From Enchytraeus crypticus (Eukaryota > Annelida > Clitellata > Enchytraeida > Enchytraeidae), in contig CAJHZI010000759.1 in the NCBI GenBank assembly GCA_905160935.1, forward strand, positions 645,001-709,000: a DNA stretch of 64,000 nt, given 5' to 3'. The position numbers and the translations under genes are program-made. The stretch's first letter is position 1. Every line of letters begins with the position of its first letter. Below the pieces are notes generated by a model. That model ran no database searches and was not told the origin of the DNA. It worked only from the letters and a program-made list of their open reading frames with translations. Positions 1 to 12,900 of the stretch are shown here, one piece after another.

Positions 1-200
1 TGGCATTAAATTTTTGCTATGTTTGTATAATAGTTTCTGACATTGTGGTACTCGTTATTATGGGCATTTTATTGTATGCTGCTTGTTTTATTGTAAGTAA
101 TTGTTGTATCGAGATGCCCTTGCACTATATACTCTGTTGAACATTAAACATTAGACCGAAATCATATAGCAGTGCTTAAATAAAAAGAACCATCAAGCAA

Positions 201-483
201 CCAGTGTATTATTGTATTATTGTATGTACAAATAAGCACTGGTGGGAGTACCACCAGTGTATTATTGTATTATTGTATGCACAGATAAGCACAGGTGGGA
301 GCACCACCAGTGTATTATTGTTTTATTGTATGTACAGATAAGCACAGGTGGGAGCACCACCAGTGTATTATTGTATTATTGTATGTACAGATAAGCGCAG
401 ATGGGAGCACCACCAGTGTATTATTGTATTATTGTATGCACAGATAAGCACAGGTGGGAACACCACCAGTGTATGATATGCAG
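201..483. repeat. 53-bp tandem repeat next to exon 1
   Basis: Five units starting CCAGTGTATTATTGTATTAT at 201, 254, 307, 360 and 413, plus a partial at 466, exactly 53 bp apart and nearly identical. The array runs to within a few bases of the exon 1 acceptor. Bases 1-200 show nothing but AT-rich intron. Confidence 0.95.
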
Positions 484-555
484 CGTGTGCTGTGAGTGCA
501 CGGGATATGGTAACGCGTGCATTAGCAGTGCTAGGCCTGACCGCATACCTGGACA
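484..555 (+). CDS. MYCBP2: MYCBP2 exon 1 of window: Cys-rich segment
   Basis: Encodes a cysteine-rich stretch with [12 protein letters not shown] and RPDRIPG. The acceptor is GATATGCAG (481-483) and the donor is GTTAGT at 556. The exon ends with two bases (CA) of a Gln codon that exon 2 completes, which supports the join to the [15 protein letters not shown] segment. The acceptor is the weaker call; a 53-bp tandem repeat ends just before it. Earlier exons are outside the window. Confidence 0.75.
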
Positions 556-2172
556 GTTAGTAGTACACTTCAATGTTACTACTCTGCTTATTACTCTTTC
601 TGTAAAGTAATCTCAAAGACCGAGTTTGGCCATGACACTGCTATATAAGTTTTCGTTTTTAATAATTAATAATGGCGTAGTGCAAAAATATCGTATCTCC
701 ATTTTTTGTCTGTAATGGCCTTTTTGCATCGTAACAATGTGAAAACAAAATACTTTTTAATTTTAATTTTATTTAAATTTAGTTTACTATTGCTATTGAA
801 CTCTGTGTCTCAAGTATTAATTTAAATTTAATTTTAATTTAGTTTATTATTACTATTGAACTCAATCTTTAAAGTAGTCTTGATGACCGATTTCGATCAT
901 GACACTTCTGTACAAGTTGTCGTTGTTAATAATAATAATACATCATCGTAGTTGTTGAAATACACATGTTCTCCTTTGTCTTATTTCATATGTTGAGGTG
1001 TTAAAACGTTAACATATATAATATCATAACCACCTGCACATATTAGGTATAGATATATTGCTATGTATTTTTTGTGCATTGCATAGTTTGATGTACATGT
1101 GATGTATTGTTGTACATATTATGACGTATTGCATAGTTTGATGTATTATAAGGTATTACATATGATGTATTGTAAAGTTTGATGTATTATATATTGTAAC
1201 GTATTGCATAGTTTGATGTACTGTAACTTATTACATATTATACATATTCTCGGTTTCGAGTGAGAAAACTGGCATTAACATTTGCTTTACCAGCTTTTAT
1301 GATGTAATGCAAATTTAACGTATTATGACGTATTATGTATCACGTCGTATTATGTATCACGACGTATTATGTATCACGTCGTATTATGTATCACGTCGTA
1401 CTATGTATCACGTCGTATTATGTATCACGTCGTATTATGTATCACGACGTATTATGTATCACGACGTATTATGTATCACAACGTATTATGTATTATGCGT
1501 TACGACGTGTTATGTATTATGATGTATTATGTATTACGACGTATTATATATTATGATGTAATGTATTATGATGTATTATGTAGCACCACGTACTATGTAT
1601 AACAATTTTTATGTATCACCACGTACTATGTATTACGACGTACTATGTATCACGACGTATTATTTATCACGACGTATTATGTATCGCGCCATATTATGTA
1701 TCACGACTTAATATGTATCACGACGTATTATACATTACGACGTATTATACATTACGATGTATTATGTATCACGACGTATTATGCATTGCGACGTATTATG
1801 TATTACGACGTATTGCAGACCGTGCGGCTGTGGCGCCGGTGACAGTGGATGCGCTGAATGCGGCTGCTGCAGAACCTGCGCTGGGGAGAAGGGTGGAGCT
1901 ATGGGCGGAGCTATGGGCGGCCCGGGGCGGGGCCTAGGCCAGGCCATGCCTCCTGCCCAGGGTCTGGCCCAGGGATTGGTCCAGCAGGCCGTGCCGATGG
2001 GGCAGATGCTGCAGCAGCAGAGGTTTCACCTTGATCAGCGTGGAGGTCAGGCGGGTTTTGGGCAAAGATTGGATTTCGGTAACGGAGCGCTTATGAACGC
2101 CATGCCGTTTCCTCGTCAACCTCTGGAATTCCTCTTTGGTTTGTCACTCTCGCATTCTCTATATCTCTTTCT

Positions 2173-2211
<39 letters not shown>

Positions 2212-5200
2212 GCTATCTATTTCTATCTCTCCCTCCTTCTCTCTCTGTCTCTACCTGTCTTTAGTGAAATTAAATCTAAAATCTCTATAAATCGAAATAT
2301 CAGTGAAATCTAATTTAATTAATATTTAATTTTCAAAGTGAGTCTAAATTGTTTTGTGTTATGTTGTATTTTATTGTATTGTATTGTGCATGTATGCGAT
2401 TGTATCGTATTGCATTTGTTTCGTAATGTATTGTGTTTTGCTTTGCGGTATTTTATTGTATTGCACTGTGTTACATAGTATTGTATAGAACAGTAAAGTA
2501 TTGTACTCTATTTGTATTGTATTTTATTGTGCTTTGTTGCTGAAGTCGAATCTGAGAAAGGCATAGGAGGCCCACCTCGTCATATACAGAATCTCCGAAG
2601 AATAATGGTTTATCAAAGGAATGTGGGATGATTTAAAAATCCACTCATATGTGGACATGAATAGGAAAGCGGAAGATAGAGATGAGTTGAGGTGTTATAT
2701 GTCATGGTTCTGCCAGTGGGCAGTGCACTAACTGACACACTAAGAGAGAGACTAAGAGAGATGTTGCTTTTATTGTATTGCATTTTCTTGTATTGTATTA
2801 TTGTATTGTATTGTAATACATTGTAGTATATTGTAATAAATTGTAAGGTATTGTATTGTATTGTAATGTGATGTATTGTAATATACAGTAAGGTGTTTTG
2901 TATTGTATTGTATTGTGATATATTGTAATAAATTGTAAGGTATTGTTTTGTATTGTATTGTATTGTGATATACTGTATTAAATTGTAAGGTATTGTTTTG
3001 TATTGTTTTGTATTGTTTTGTGATATATTGCAATATATTGTAATATATTTTAAGATATTGTATTGTATTGTATTGTGATATATTGTAATATGTTGTAAGG
3101 TAGTTGTATTGTATTGTATTGTTGTATTTATCGACGACCTAGGACAGCCCAGGGCCCGAGTGTCTGATCGAGACGGCGAACAGCGGAGACGAGTTAAAAT
3201 AGCGTCCAGCAGAAAGAAGGGTACGACTGCAGATTAATATATTCTATTATTATTATTGTGAATATCTTCTTTCATTATTATGAATTTATTATTATGAATA
3301 TATTCTATTATTATTATTATTAATATTTCATTATTATTATGAATATGTTACATTGCACAACATAATGTCTGATATCCGATAATTATCTGATGGCCGTGGT
3401 GAGAAAATTTTAGTTTCTGTTTGATGCTACATAACATTATGTTGATTCTCACTTTTGTCTGCTGATTTATCTGCTTTCACAATTATTTATCGGTGTTTGA
3501 TTAATTTCTACATAAACCTATGTACTACATAACGGAACACTTTGTCAGGAAGCGCTGATGCTTGTTTAAGGCCCATTTCCTCCTTCCTCTCCTTCTTCTA
3601 GTGCTCTGCCTAACGGCAGGTCCATGGCATATAATTTTCAACCAATTATATCATCAGCCTTCGTTTTCATCTCTGTATTAGAATTTGTTATCAGATCGTC
3701 TAAAATCCCATGTCTCGGTCTTCCTCTAACTCGTTTCCCTTGCATTCTTCTTCTATTGCATCCTTTAGCAAACCATCCCCTTATAGTATGTCCTATCTAG
3801 CTCTTCTTTCTATTTCTTATCACTTTTATTAGCTGTCTATCTGTGCCGAATCTTTCAAGAACTTCTTCATTTGTAATTTTGTCAGTCTAATTAATCTTTT
3901 CCATCCTTCTCCTTAACCACATTTCCAATGCCTCTAGTTTCCTGATATCTTCTTACTTTAATGTCCGCCTTCCTCTCCATAGTTATTTGTAGTAATTGTT
4001 TTTATCGCTTTATGAACGAGTATTATTAATATCATATCGATTAAAATAGCGTCTAGCAGAAAGAGTAAGACCGCAGACAGTGCTATTATTCATCATCATC
4101 ATCATCATCTTCTTAAAAGTACCAGATTAGCTAGGGTCGGAATACTAATAAAGTAAAGCTAAAAAGCTACTTAACATCAGTTTCCTCACTCGAAAGCGAT
4201 GTCAGTGACGGGAGAGCCCAAGATTTGAACCCCGCACATACTGATCCGCGGTCGAGTATCTTACCGACGTCACCACAGGCTCCAGCCGAAATTCCACTCC
4301 AGCATAGACCTCCAATGCTCTCTGTCCCATGTTGGAAGTCTATTATACTATTTATATTCTATTCTTACCCTGTTATTATGCTAGTATACTATTTATATTC
4401 TCTTCTATTTGATCAGGTGTGGCCGGTGATCAACTAGGACTGGGGGGCAGTGACGCAGAGCAGGATCCTATGAAGCTGGCGAGCCTGGCACCAGCTCGTG
4501 TTGATATTGGCGCTGATAGAGACAGTGCAGTGACACAGATTGCCTGTGGACTCCACCATTCCGGTATGTCTCACTGCCTCTTGTTCTATGTAGTTTTAAC
4601 ATATCACGTTTAATTTGGGAATTTGTTGGGGACGTCCCTGACATCATCCCTGTGTGAGGAAACGGACGTTAAACCTTTATTATTATTATTATTATTAATT
4701 CTTTCCCATGACACGCAGTTTTAACAGATCCCGCGTAATTCTTACACTTCACGCACAGTGTTAACACACCCTGCGAAATTCTTACACTTCACGCACAGTG
4801 TTAACACACCCTGTGTAATTTTTACACATGACAACTTGATCCTAACAAAGAGGCAGAGACTTTAGAATGCTGCACTTAGCTAGAGACGTACCTGACATAG
4901 CATTCTGTAGTAAGTTGTGCTGGGGACGTCTGGTATTCTATGGATACTGTGACTGTTAAATTGATCCTGTGCACGCCTGGTTCCATCTGGCAATCACCCT
5001 TTGAGAAAAAGAAAATTTTCCTAAGTCTGTCCTTACACTAGGCTTAATCAACTTATAGCTATGATCTACCAGTTGTTATATGTTATGTTGCTATAGCTAT
5101 TATAGTTACAGCTAAGAACTGAACTGTTGTTGTTGTTGACCCCAGTGATACTGTTAGATAATGGGGACGTGCTGACGTTTGGCAGCAATCAGTACGGTCA

Positions 5201-8200
5201 GCTTGGACTCGGCGATACAACGCTCAGGTTAGACTACTCTCTCTCGAGCTATATTTAAATTTATTGTAAAAGTCTGCTCAAGAGGTTGTTCATTCATTCA
5301 TTCAACCTTTCAATTTGTTGTCCATGTCATAATAAACAAAAAATACATCGTAGTTAATTAAAATACTACTAGTAATGATACTAATATTAATACCATTATT
5401 AATTATACTAATAATAGTATATTAGTATTGTATTGTGATATATTGTAATGAATTGTAAGGTATTGTTTTGTATTGTATTGTGATATATTGCAATATATTG
5501 TAATATATTTTAAGGTATTGTATTGTATTGTATTGTGATATATTGTAATATGTTGTAAGGTAGTTGTATTGTATTGTATTGTGATATATTGTAATAAATT
5601 GTAAGGTATTGTTTTGTATTGTATTGTGATATATTGCAATATGTTGTAAGGTAGTTGTATTGTATTGTATTGTGATATATTGTAATAAATTGTAAGGTAT
5701 TGTATTGTATTGTATTGTGATATATTGTAATATGTTGTAAGGTAGTTGTATTGTATTGTATTGTGATATATTGTAATATTTGTAAGGTAGTTGTATTGTA
5801 TTGTATTGTGGTATATTGTAATATGTTGTAAGGTAGTTGTATTGTATTGTATTGTTGTATTTATCGATTTTTAGCTGGACTTAAAAGGCTACATATGAGG
5901 AAGTTTTAAAGAGAGTTGGCACAGATAGACAGTTGATTAATGTATTAAGAAATAGAAAGAAGAGATGGATAGGACACATTCTAAGGGGGGAAGGTCTATT
6001 AAAAGAGGTCAGAGAAGATAGAAAGGAAGGAAAAAGAGGCAGGGGCAGGTCGAGATTAGGTATATTAGACGATTTAAAGACCCACTCATATTCACTCATA
6101 TGTGGAAATGAAGAGGAAGACAGAAGACAGAGAAGAGTGGAGGCGTTATGTACCATGGACCTGCCAGTAGGCAGTGCACTAAGAGAAGTAATGATACTAA
6201 TATTAATGCCATTATTAATGCTACTAATATTATTACCATTATTAATGATACTAATACTAATACTATTAGTAATGATACTACTATTAATACCATTATTAGT
6301 GATACTAATATTAATATATCTCTAAATTAATAAATGAATTACTGCTGATGAACGCACAGAGGAAAGCCTAGCCTGGTGAGAGTACAGTCTTGTAGACAGG
6401 TCTCAGCTGGTAGCAACCACACTGTGCTGTTGTCTAACAACGGTCAGGTCTTCACCTGCGGCAATCACAAGGTAGGTGACGCCACTTCTTCTAGTGCACT
6501 GCCTAATGGCAGGTCCATGGCATATAACTCTCCCCACCAATTCTATTCTCAGCCTTCCTTTTCATGTCTATGCTTGAGGAAGGCTGAGGATAGAATTGGA
6601 TGGAACTGCAATTAGGCAGTGCACTAGTCTAGTTTACTAGTCTACTGCACTGCCTACTGGCAGGTCCATGAAATATAACTCTCCCCACCAATTCTATCCT
6701 CAGCCTTCCTTTTCAAGTCTATACAAGAGGAAGGCTGAGTATAGAATTGGATGGAATGGTTATATGCCATGGACCTGCCGTTAGGCAGTGCACTAGAAGA
6801 AGAGTCCTCTAGTCTCTGTAAATTTATTTAATTATTTGTGTGTTTATTTCAAACCTCTATACTTCACAAAATAGCGCGACAATAGACAATAAACTGCAGC
6901 TGTGAACAATAGTTTGTGGTTTCCTGAGGAGCCCATATTCAAGGACCTTGCTATTTTGAAATTGTCTGATATAAATTACTATAACACAGTGTTATTTATG
7001 TCAAAATGTAAATACAATTGCCTACCATTAATTTCCTACAAATTTGTAATATCGAGCACTTTTGTAGATAATAATAAAATTTTACTACTTAAGAAATGTT
7101 AATGAATTCATTGTTCCCTTCTCACGTACAAATATACGAGATAAATGCATATCTGTACATGGTCCTAAAATGTGGAATAACTTGCCAGATGTTATAAGAA
7201 ACGCTTGTACTAGTTAATTAGACACTACCCTTGTTTAATTGTATTTTCTTTTCGTGTTTCATTATATTTTCTTGGCACTCTAAAGTTTATTTTTGTTTGC
7301 CTTTGCTACTTATAGATATGAGCTTAGTTTACTTGTTAAATGTTTAATATTTAGAGATGTTTGTTAAAATATTTTGCCAGTATCTGGCCATTTCCTAGTT
7401 TTAAAATATTCAATTGTATGGCTACCAATGGTTTTACTGTAATTGGTAATGTAATAGAAATTTTTTGTTGTTCCGACTCAAGTAGACTCTGCTATAGCTA
7501 TTAAGTATGGCATTACCGAACAGAGCTTTATGGCAGCCTCTTTTGTATTGCTATTTGTTTATCTAACTACATGCGCGTTCCTATTGTTTGTATAATAAGC
7601 GCTGTGATGAACAAATGAAAGATACTAAACGATATAAAATGGTAATACTTGGTAGCCTACAGTAGCATTAGTAAGACGATGTAAAAGTAAACACGAATTA
7701 TTGTGAAATAATCAACTTTGTTGATATCTATCACTTTTAATGCCACATGTTTAAACCGTTAGGCAATTTAGACCATTTTCCGTATAACCAGCCCAGTGAA
7801 TGTCCGAGATATTACTCTCAGATCAGCGCGGCTGGGATTCGAACCCACGAGAGTACACATAACCTCAGGATCTGTCATTAAAACTTGGTGACGTTACCCC
7901 TACGCTATTACAACATTCCGATGCTGTGCACGTGTTACAGAAGGGACAGTTGGGCAGACCAGTGGACGAGAATGAAGCAGCTAAGGGCAAGAAGAGCAAC
8001 ACTGCGCTCAGCCCTCATCCAATACCTGGGCTAGGTATGTTACATCATCATCATCATCATCAATTTAATCAATTTTATTACCATTTAATCCTGGAGTCGC
8101 CTCTTACGTACACGCAGCGGCCTTTTACATACATCATCATCATCATCACCATTATCATTACCATCATTATCATTATTTTCCCTTGAATCTCATTTTAGCT

Positions 8201-9033
8201 AGGGTCGGGTTTTGGAAAATTTTGTAGAAATTTCTGGAGCCTAGGCGCTCACCAACCGAATGGCCATTCTGAAGTTAATTTATTCATTGACTGATTGAGT
8301 AAATAGTGAGATTCAATGACTGACTGATTAATTGATTCAGTGATTCTATGATTGATTGATTGACAGATTTATTAAGTGATTAATTGACTTGATTGATTGA
8401 TTAACTGACTGATTCATTGATTAACTGACTAATTGGCTGATTAATCGATTGATTGATTGATTAAGTAGTTTATTGATTGACAGATTTATTGATTAAGTGG
8501 TTGATTGAATTGCTGACTGATTTATTGATTGATTGATTGATTGACTGATTGATTGATTGATTGATTAGAACCTAAACATGGCAGGGTGGCTGTTTGGGTG
8601 GGAGCTAGCGGTGATCAGACTGTTCTGAGACTGGACGAATCTTTAATTAACTCTCAGACTCTCTCTACCTCTCATATCATCGCTAACTCGTCCAGTATCG
8701 GTGTGTTAACATTTCTCTCACATCATCGATAGCTCGTCCAGTATCGGTGTGTTAACATTTCTTTCACATCATCGCTAACTCGTCCAGTATCGGTGTGTTA
8801 ACATTTCTCTCACATCATCGTTAACTCGTCCAGTATCGGTGTGTTAACATTTCTCTCACATCATCGTTAACTCATCCAGTATCGGTGTGTTAACATTTCT
8901 CTCACATCATCGTTAACTCGTCCAGTATCGGTGTGTTAACATTTCTCCACCTCGCACATCATCACACAGGTTTCTTTATCTTTACACACACTACGCTGTT
9001 AACTGCACAGGTTTCTTGCACTATTTCAATAAA

Positions 9034-9107
<74 letters not shown>

Positions 9108-9219
9108 ATATATATATTGTAATATATAATTATATATCTATATATACTATATATATATATATATATATTGTATATATAAATATATATAGATATATATATA
9201 TAGATTATATAATTTATAT

Positions 9220-9256
<37 letters not shown>

Positions 9257-9269
9257 ATATATATATTAT

Positions 9270-9325
<56 letters not shown>

Positions 9326-9954
9326 ATATATAAATATATTTATATATATTGACGTCCCTGACATCATCCCTGGATGAGGAAACGGACGTTGAACTTTATT
9401 ATTATTATTTTTATTATATCTACCTAGCAGCACATCTATATGGCGGTTCTTCAGTCTCGCATATCTGTTCTCCTTCAGGTTCATTGTCTCCAGCATCGGC
9501 TCCCAAATCAAATAGCTGCGCAGAGCAATCAATCAATTTTTAATTTGTTCACTAAACATGTACTTCAGGTTTACTGCCGGCAGTGGAGACGCCACGCTCA
9601 GCGGTGAGGTGTCTGATGATCAGCAGACTGGACGGGAGTTGTCGCAGCTACTCCAGCGCCGATCAGATCAGAGTGGTGGAGCATAGCGTGTGCCTCGATC
9701 CTCTGCATGATGTGCTGTGGAGGTACTGCTGTGTACTTGTGCTGTGTGCTGTGTACTTGTAATGTGTACTTTTGATGTGTGCGTGTGATGTGTACTTGTC
9801 ATACGTACTTGTGTGTACTTGTGATATGTACCTGTGATATTTACGTGTGATGTGTACTTGTGGTGTGTACTTGTAGACCGGTAAAACTATTCAAGAAACT
9901 GTGTAACTCAGTAATTAATTAGAAGCTGCATTCACATCAAATTAATGTAGAGTT

Positions 9955-9992
<38 letters not shown>

Positions 9993-12900
9993 GGTTTAAC
10001 GTCCGTTTCCTCATCCAGGGATGATGTCAGGGACGTTCCCAACAGCACATATCACTACAGATCAATTCACCCAGACCAATCTGCGAAAGAAATGTGCTGA
10101 GGAGAAGCAAGGTCCTAAACGAAAGCCAGTCCGGTGATCAAAAAAATGGTCAGGGTAGATTGATTATGTCTATGGTGGGAAATGGTTAAGTTTTAAGCTT
10201 GCTAGAGAATGTTGAAAGAGAAAAACAAGAGCGAAGATTAGCAGGTAAAGAGTTCCAGATTGTGGGTGCTGCGTAAGAAATGAACGTCTGCCCAATGACG
10301 TGAGAATATTTGGAACTGAGAGAAGATTGGCATCGGTGGAGCGAAGTGTAAGTGAGGGGCGATAGGAAAGAAAAATTTCAGATAAGTAAGAAGGCTTGCC
10401 AAATCGCAGAGTTTTGAAAGTTAATAGAGCTATTTTATATTTTATGCGTTGATTAACAGGGAGCCAGTGAAGACTGCTTAGAAGAGAAAGAAAGCGAAAT
10501 TGAAGTCGAGAGGACTTACAAACAACACGTGCAAGAGAATTTTGGACGTGCTGCAAACGATTGAGAGAAGTAGTAGGCAACCCATGTAGTAATGAATTAC
10601 AGTAGTCGAGCTTTGAATGAACTATAGAATTAGCAAGGATAGTGGCTGAATTTCTAGTAAGGGATGGACGTATTGCCTAATCTGACGAATCTGAAAGAAA
10701 GAAGCGCGACAAACGGAAGAGATATGGGATTTAAAGTCAAGGTTTTCATCAAATGACTCCAAGGTTTTTGGCAGATCGAGAAGGTGAAAGAGCACGATTC
10801 TGAAAATTAACAGAGTTATTGGTAATTTTACTTCTTTGCAAAGGAGTGCCAATTAAAAGGTATTCAGTTTTGGAAGGATTAACAGCAAGACGGTTAGCAC
10901 AAAACCAGGAATAAACCCTGTCAAGAATGGTTGTTGTGCAAAACATTGTATAACTCGACTTGCGCAGCAGATTTTGGCATGACATTTGATACATATTAGT
11001 AGAATTGGATTAAGAATAATCTCGTGAATATAGATGATAAACCGTCATCAGTTACTGATGAAAATTGAAAATTTTCTTTAGTGGCCATTTTTGACGCAAT
11101 CTCTATATGCTTTATATATATTCATACATGTAGATGCGTTATTGTAGACTTTAGTTATGTTAGATGATTTAAAGACCCACTCATATATGAAAATGAATAG
11201 GAAAGCGGATGACAGAAGAGTCGAGGCGTTATATACCATGGACCTGCCAGTAGTCAGTGCACTGAGAGAGAGGAGAGAGAGAGAGAGAGAGAGAGATACA
11301 TATATCTTATACAATTTATTATTTTTGTGTTTTTGTTACTGTTTTGCAGTTTGAATTCATCAAACAATGAGTTAGTTTGTTACAACGCCATAGCGGGTGA
11401 GGTGAGACAAGTGAGACAGTCTACGTGGGGTGGTAGAGATATGGATGGAGTGATGTATGAGCAGCTTACACCCCAGAGGGCGCTGCCTCTCAAAGCCAAT
11501 AGCATCTGCACCAGATTCATTGTGCTATTAACATAGCTATAACATACTAGGTCTATTGCTGCACCAGATCTCATTGTGCTATTAACATACTAGGTCAGTG
11601 CACCAGATCTCATTGTGCTATTAACATACTAGGTCAGTGCACCAGATCTCATTGTGCTATTAACATACTAGGTCAGTGCACCAGATCTCATTGTGCTATT
11701 AACATACTAGGTCAGTGCACCAGATCTCATTGTGCTATTAACATACTAGGTCAGTGCACCAGATCTCATTGTGCTATTAACATACTAGGTCAGTGCACCA
11801 GATCTCATTGTGCTATTAACATACTAGGTCAGTGCACCAGATCTCATTGTGCTATTAACATACTAGGTCAGTGCACCAGATCTCATTGTGCTATTAACAT
11901 ACTAGGTCAGTGCACCAGATCTCATTGTGCTATTAACATACTAGGTCAGTGCACCAGATCTCATTGTGCTATTAACATACTAGTTGTTCTACTAGATGGA
12001 GTGCTTAGCGTCCTCTTTGATGATCTTCTAGTGCTTGATTCTGTTTGTCTGCATATGCTACTTTATTATTTATCATCTGATTAGTGATTACAATGTGTGT
12101 TTGTTACTTATTCATTGATGTTGTGATTGAAATTCAACATGTATTCCACTTCTTCATCATCTTCCCATGAATCACAATTTAACTCTGGTCGTGATATGAA
12201 TAAATCTTTTCTATTCGATGTATACATTTTTGTGGCAATTTGTGGAGCCTAGGCACTCACCAACAGAATGCACTTCCTGACTTTGTTGCTTTGTCACCGT
12301 TTACTACACGACATTTGCAGTCCACGGCTGGTCCATTCTTAAGCAAACCGGTCACGACACTGGTAACCTAGTACCACAAGTATTAGTAAGTTGTTTTTAC
12401 AGATTCAGGTCGTATTGTTGATGTTTTCTCTGTGTACAGGATGTTTGGACACTCTGACCACAGCGCGAAGGTTAGGCCTGTGTGTAACGGAGGAAGACTG
12501 TGATAGACAGGCGGCCAGCATGGTCTACAGCAAAGAAGACTATTCCGTTGTCAACCGATTTGAGAGTAAGTAGATGTAGCAGATCACTATGTCAGTATTA
12601 TTTTGATTACTACTGTTTTTGACCCGTCTTTTTGCTCGATGGCTTGGATTTGTCTCAATAGTGCTCGATGTTGTCATTGATGACAGTAGCACTCTAATAG
12701 TTGCTATGTGTTGTTATGTTGGTTTTACCATATTGCAATATGTAGTAGTATTATAATTATTATTATTATTTTATCGCAGAGAAGATCTACACGGACTGGA
12801 TGTTCTACGACGACTATATTGCTATATATAGTAATATTATTTTTGTAACAGGTCACGGAGGGGGATGGGGCTACTCGGGTCATTCCATAGAGGCGATCAG

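Noticed and set aside
401-610. Start of a 69-residue protein at 401
   Set aside because: The leading part is the 53-bp repeat; only 484-555 matches the family and is spliced.
1325-1937. Long Tyr/Met-rich open frames
   Set aside because: They are translations of a 17-bp minisatellite; no similarity and no codon structure.
10170-10580. Host gene on the minus strand
   Set aside because: LHWLPV and related motifs identify a decayed CR1/L2-like retrotransposon.
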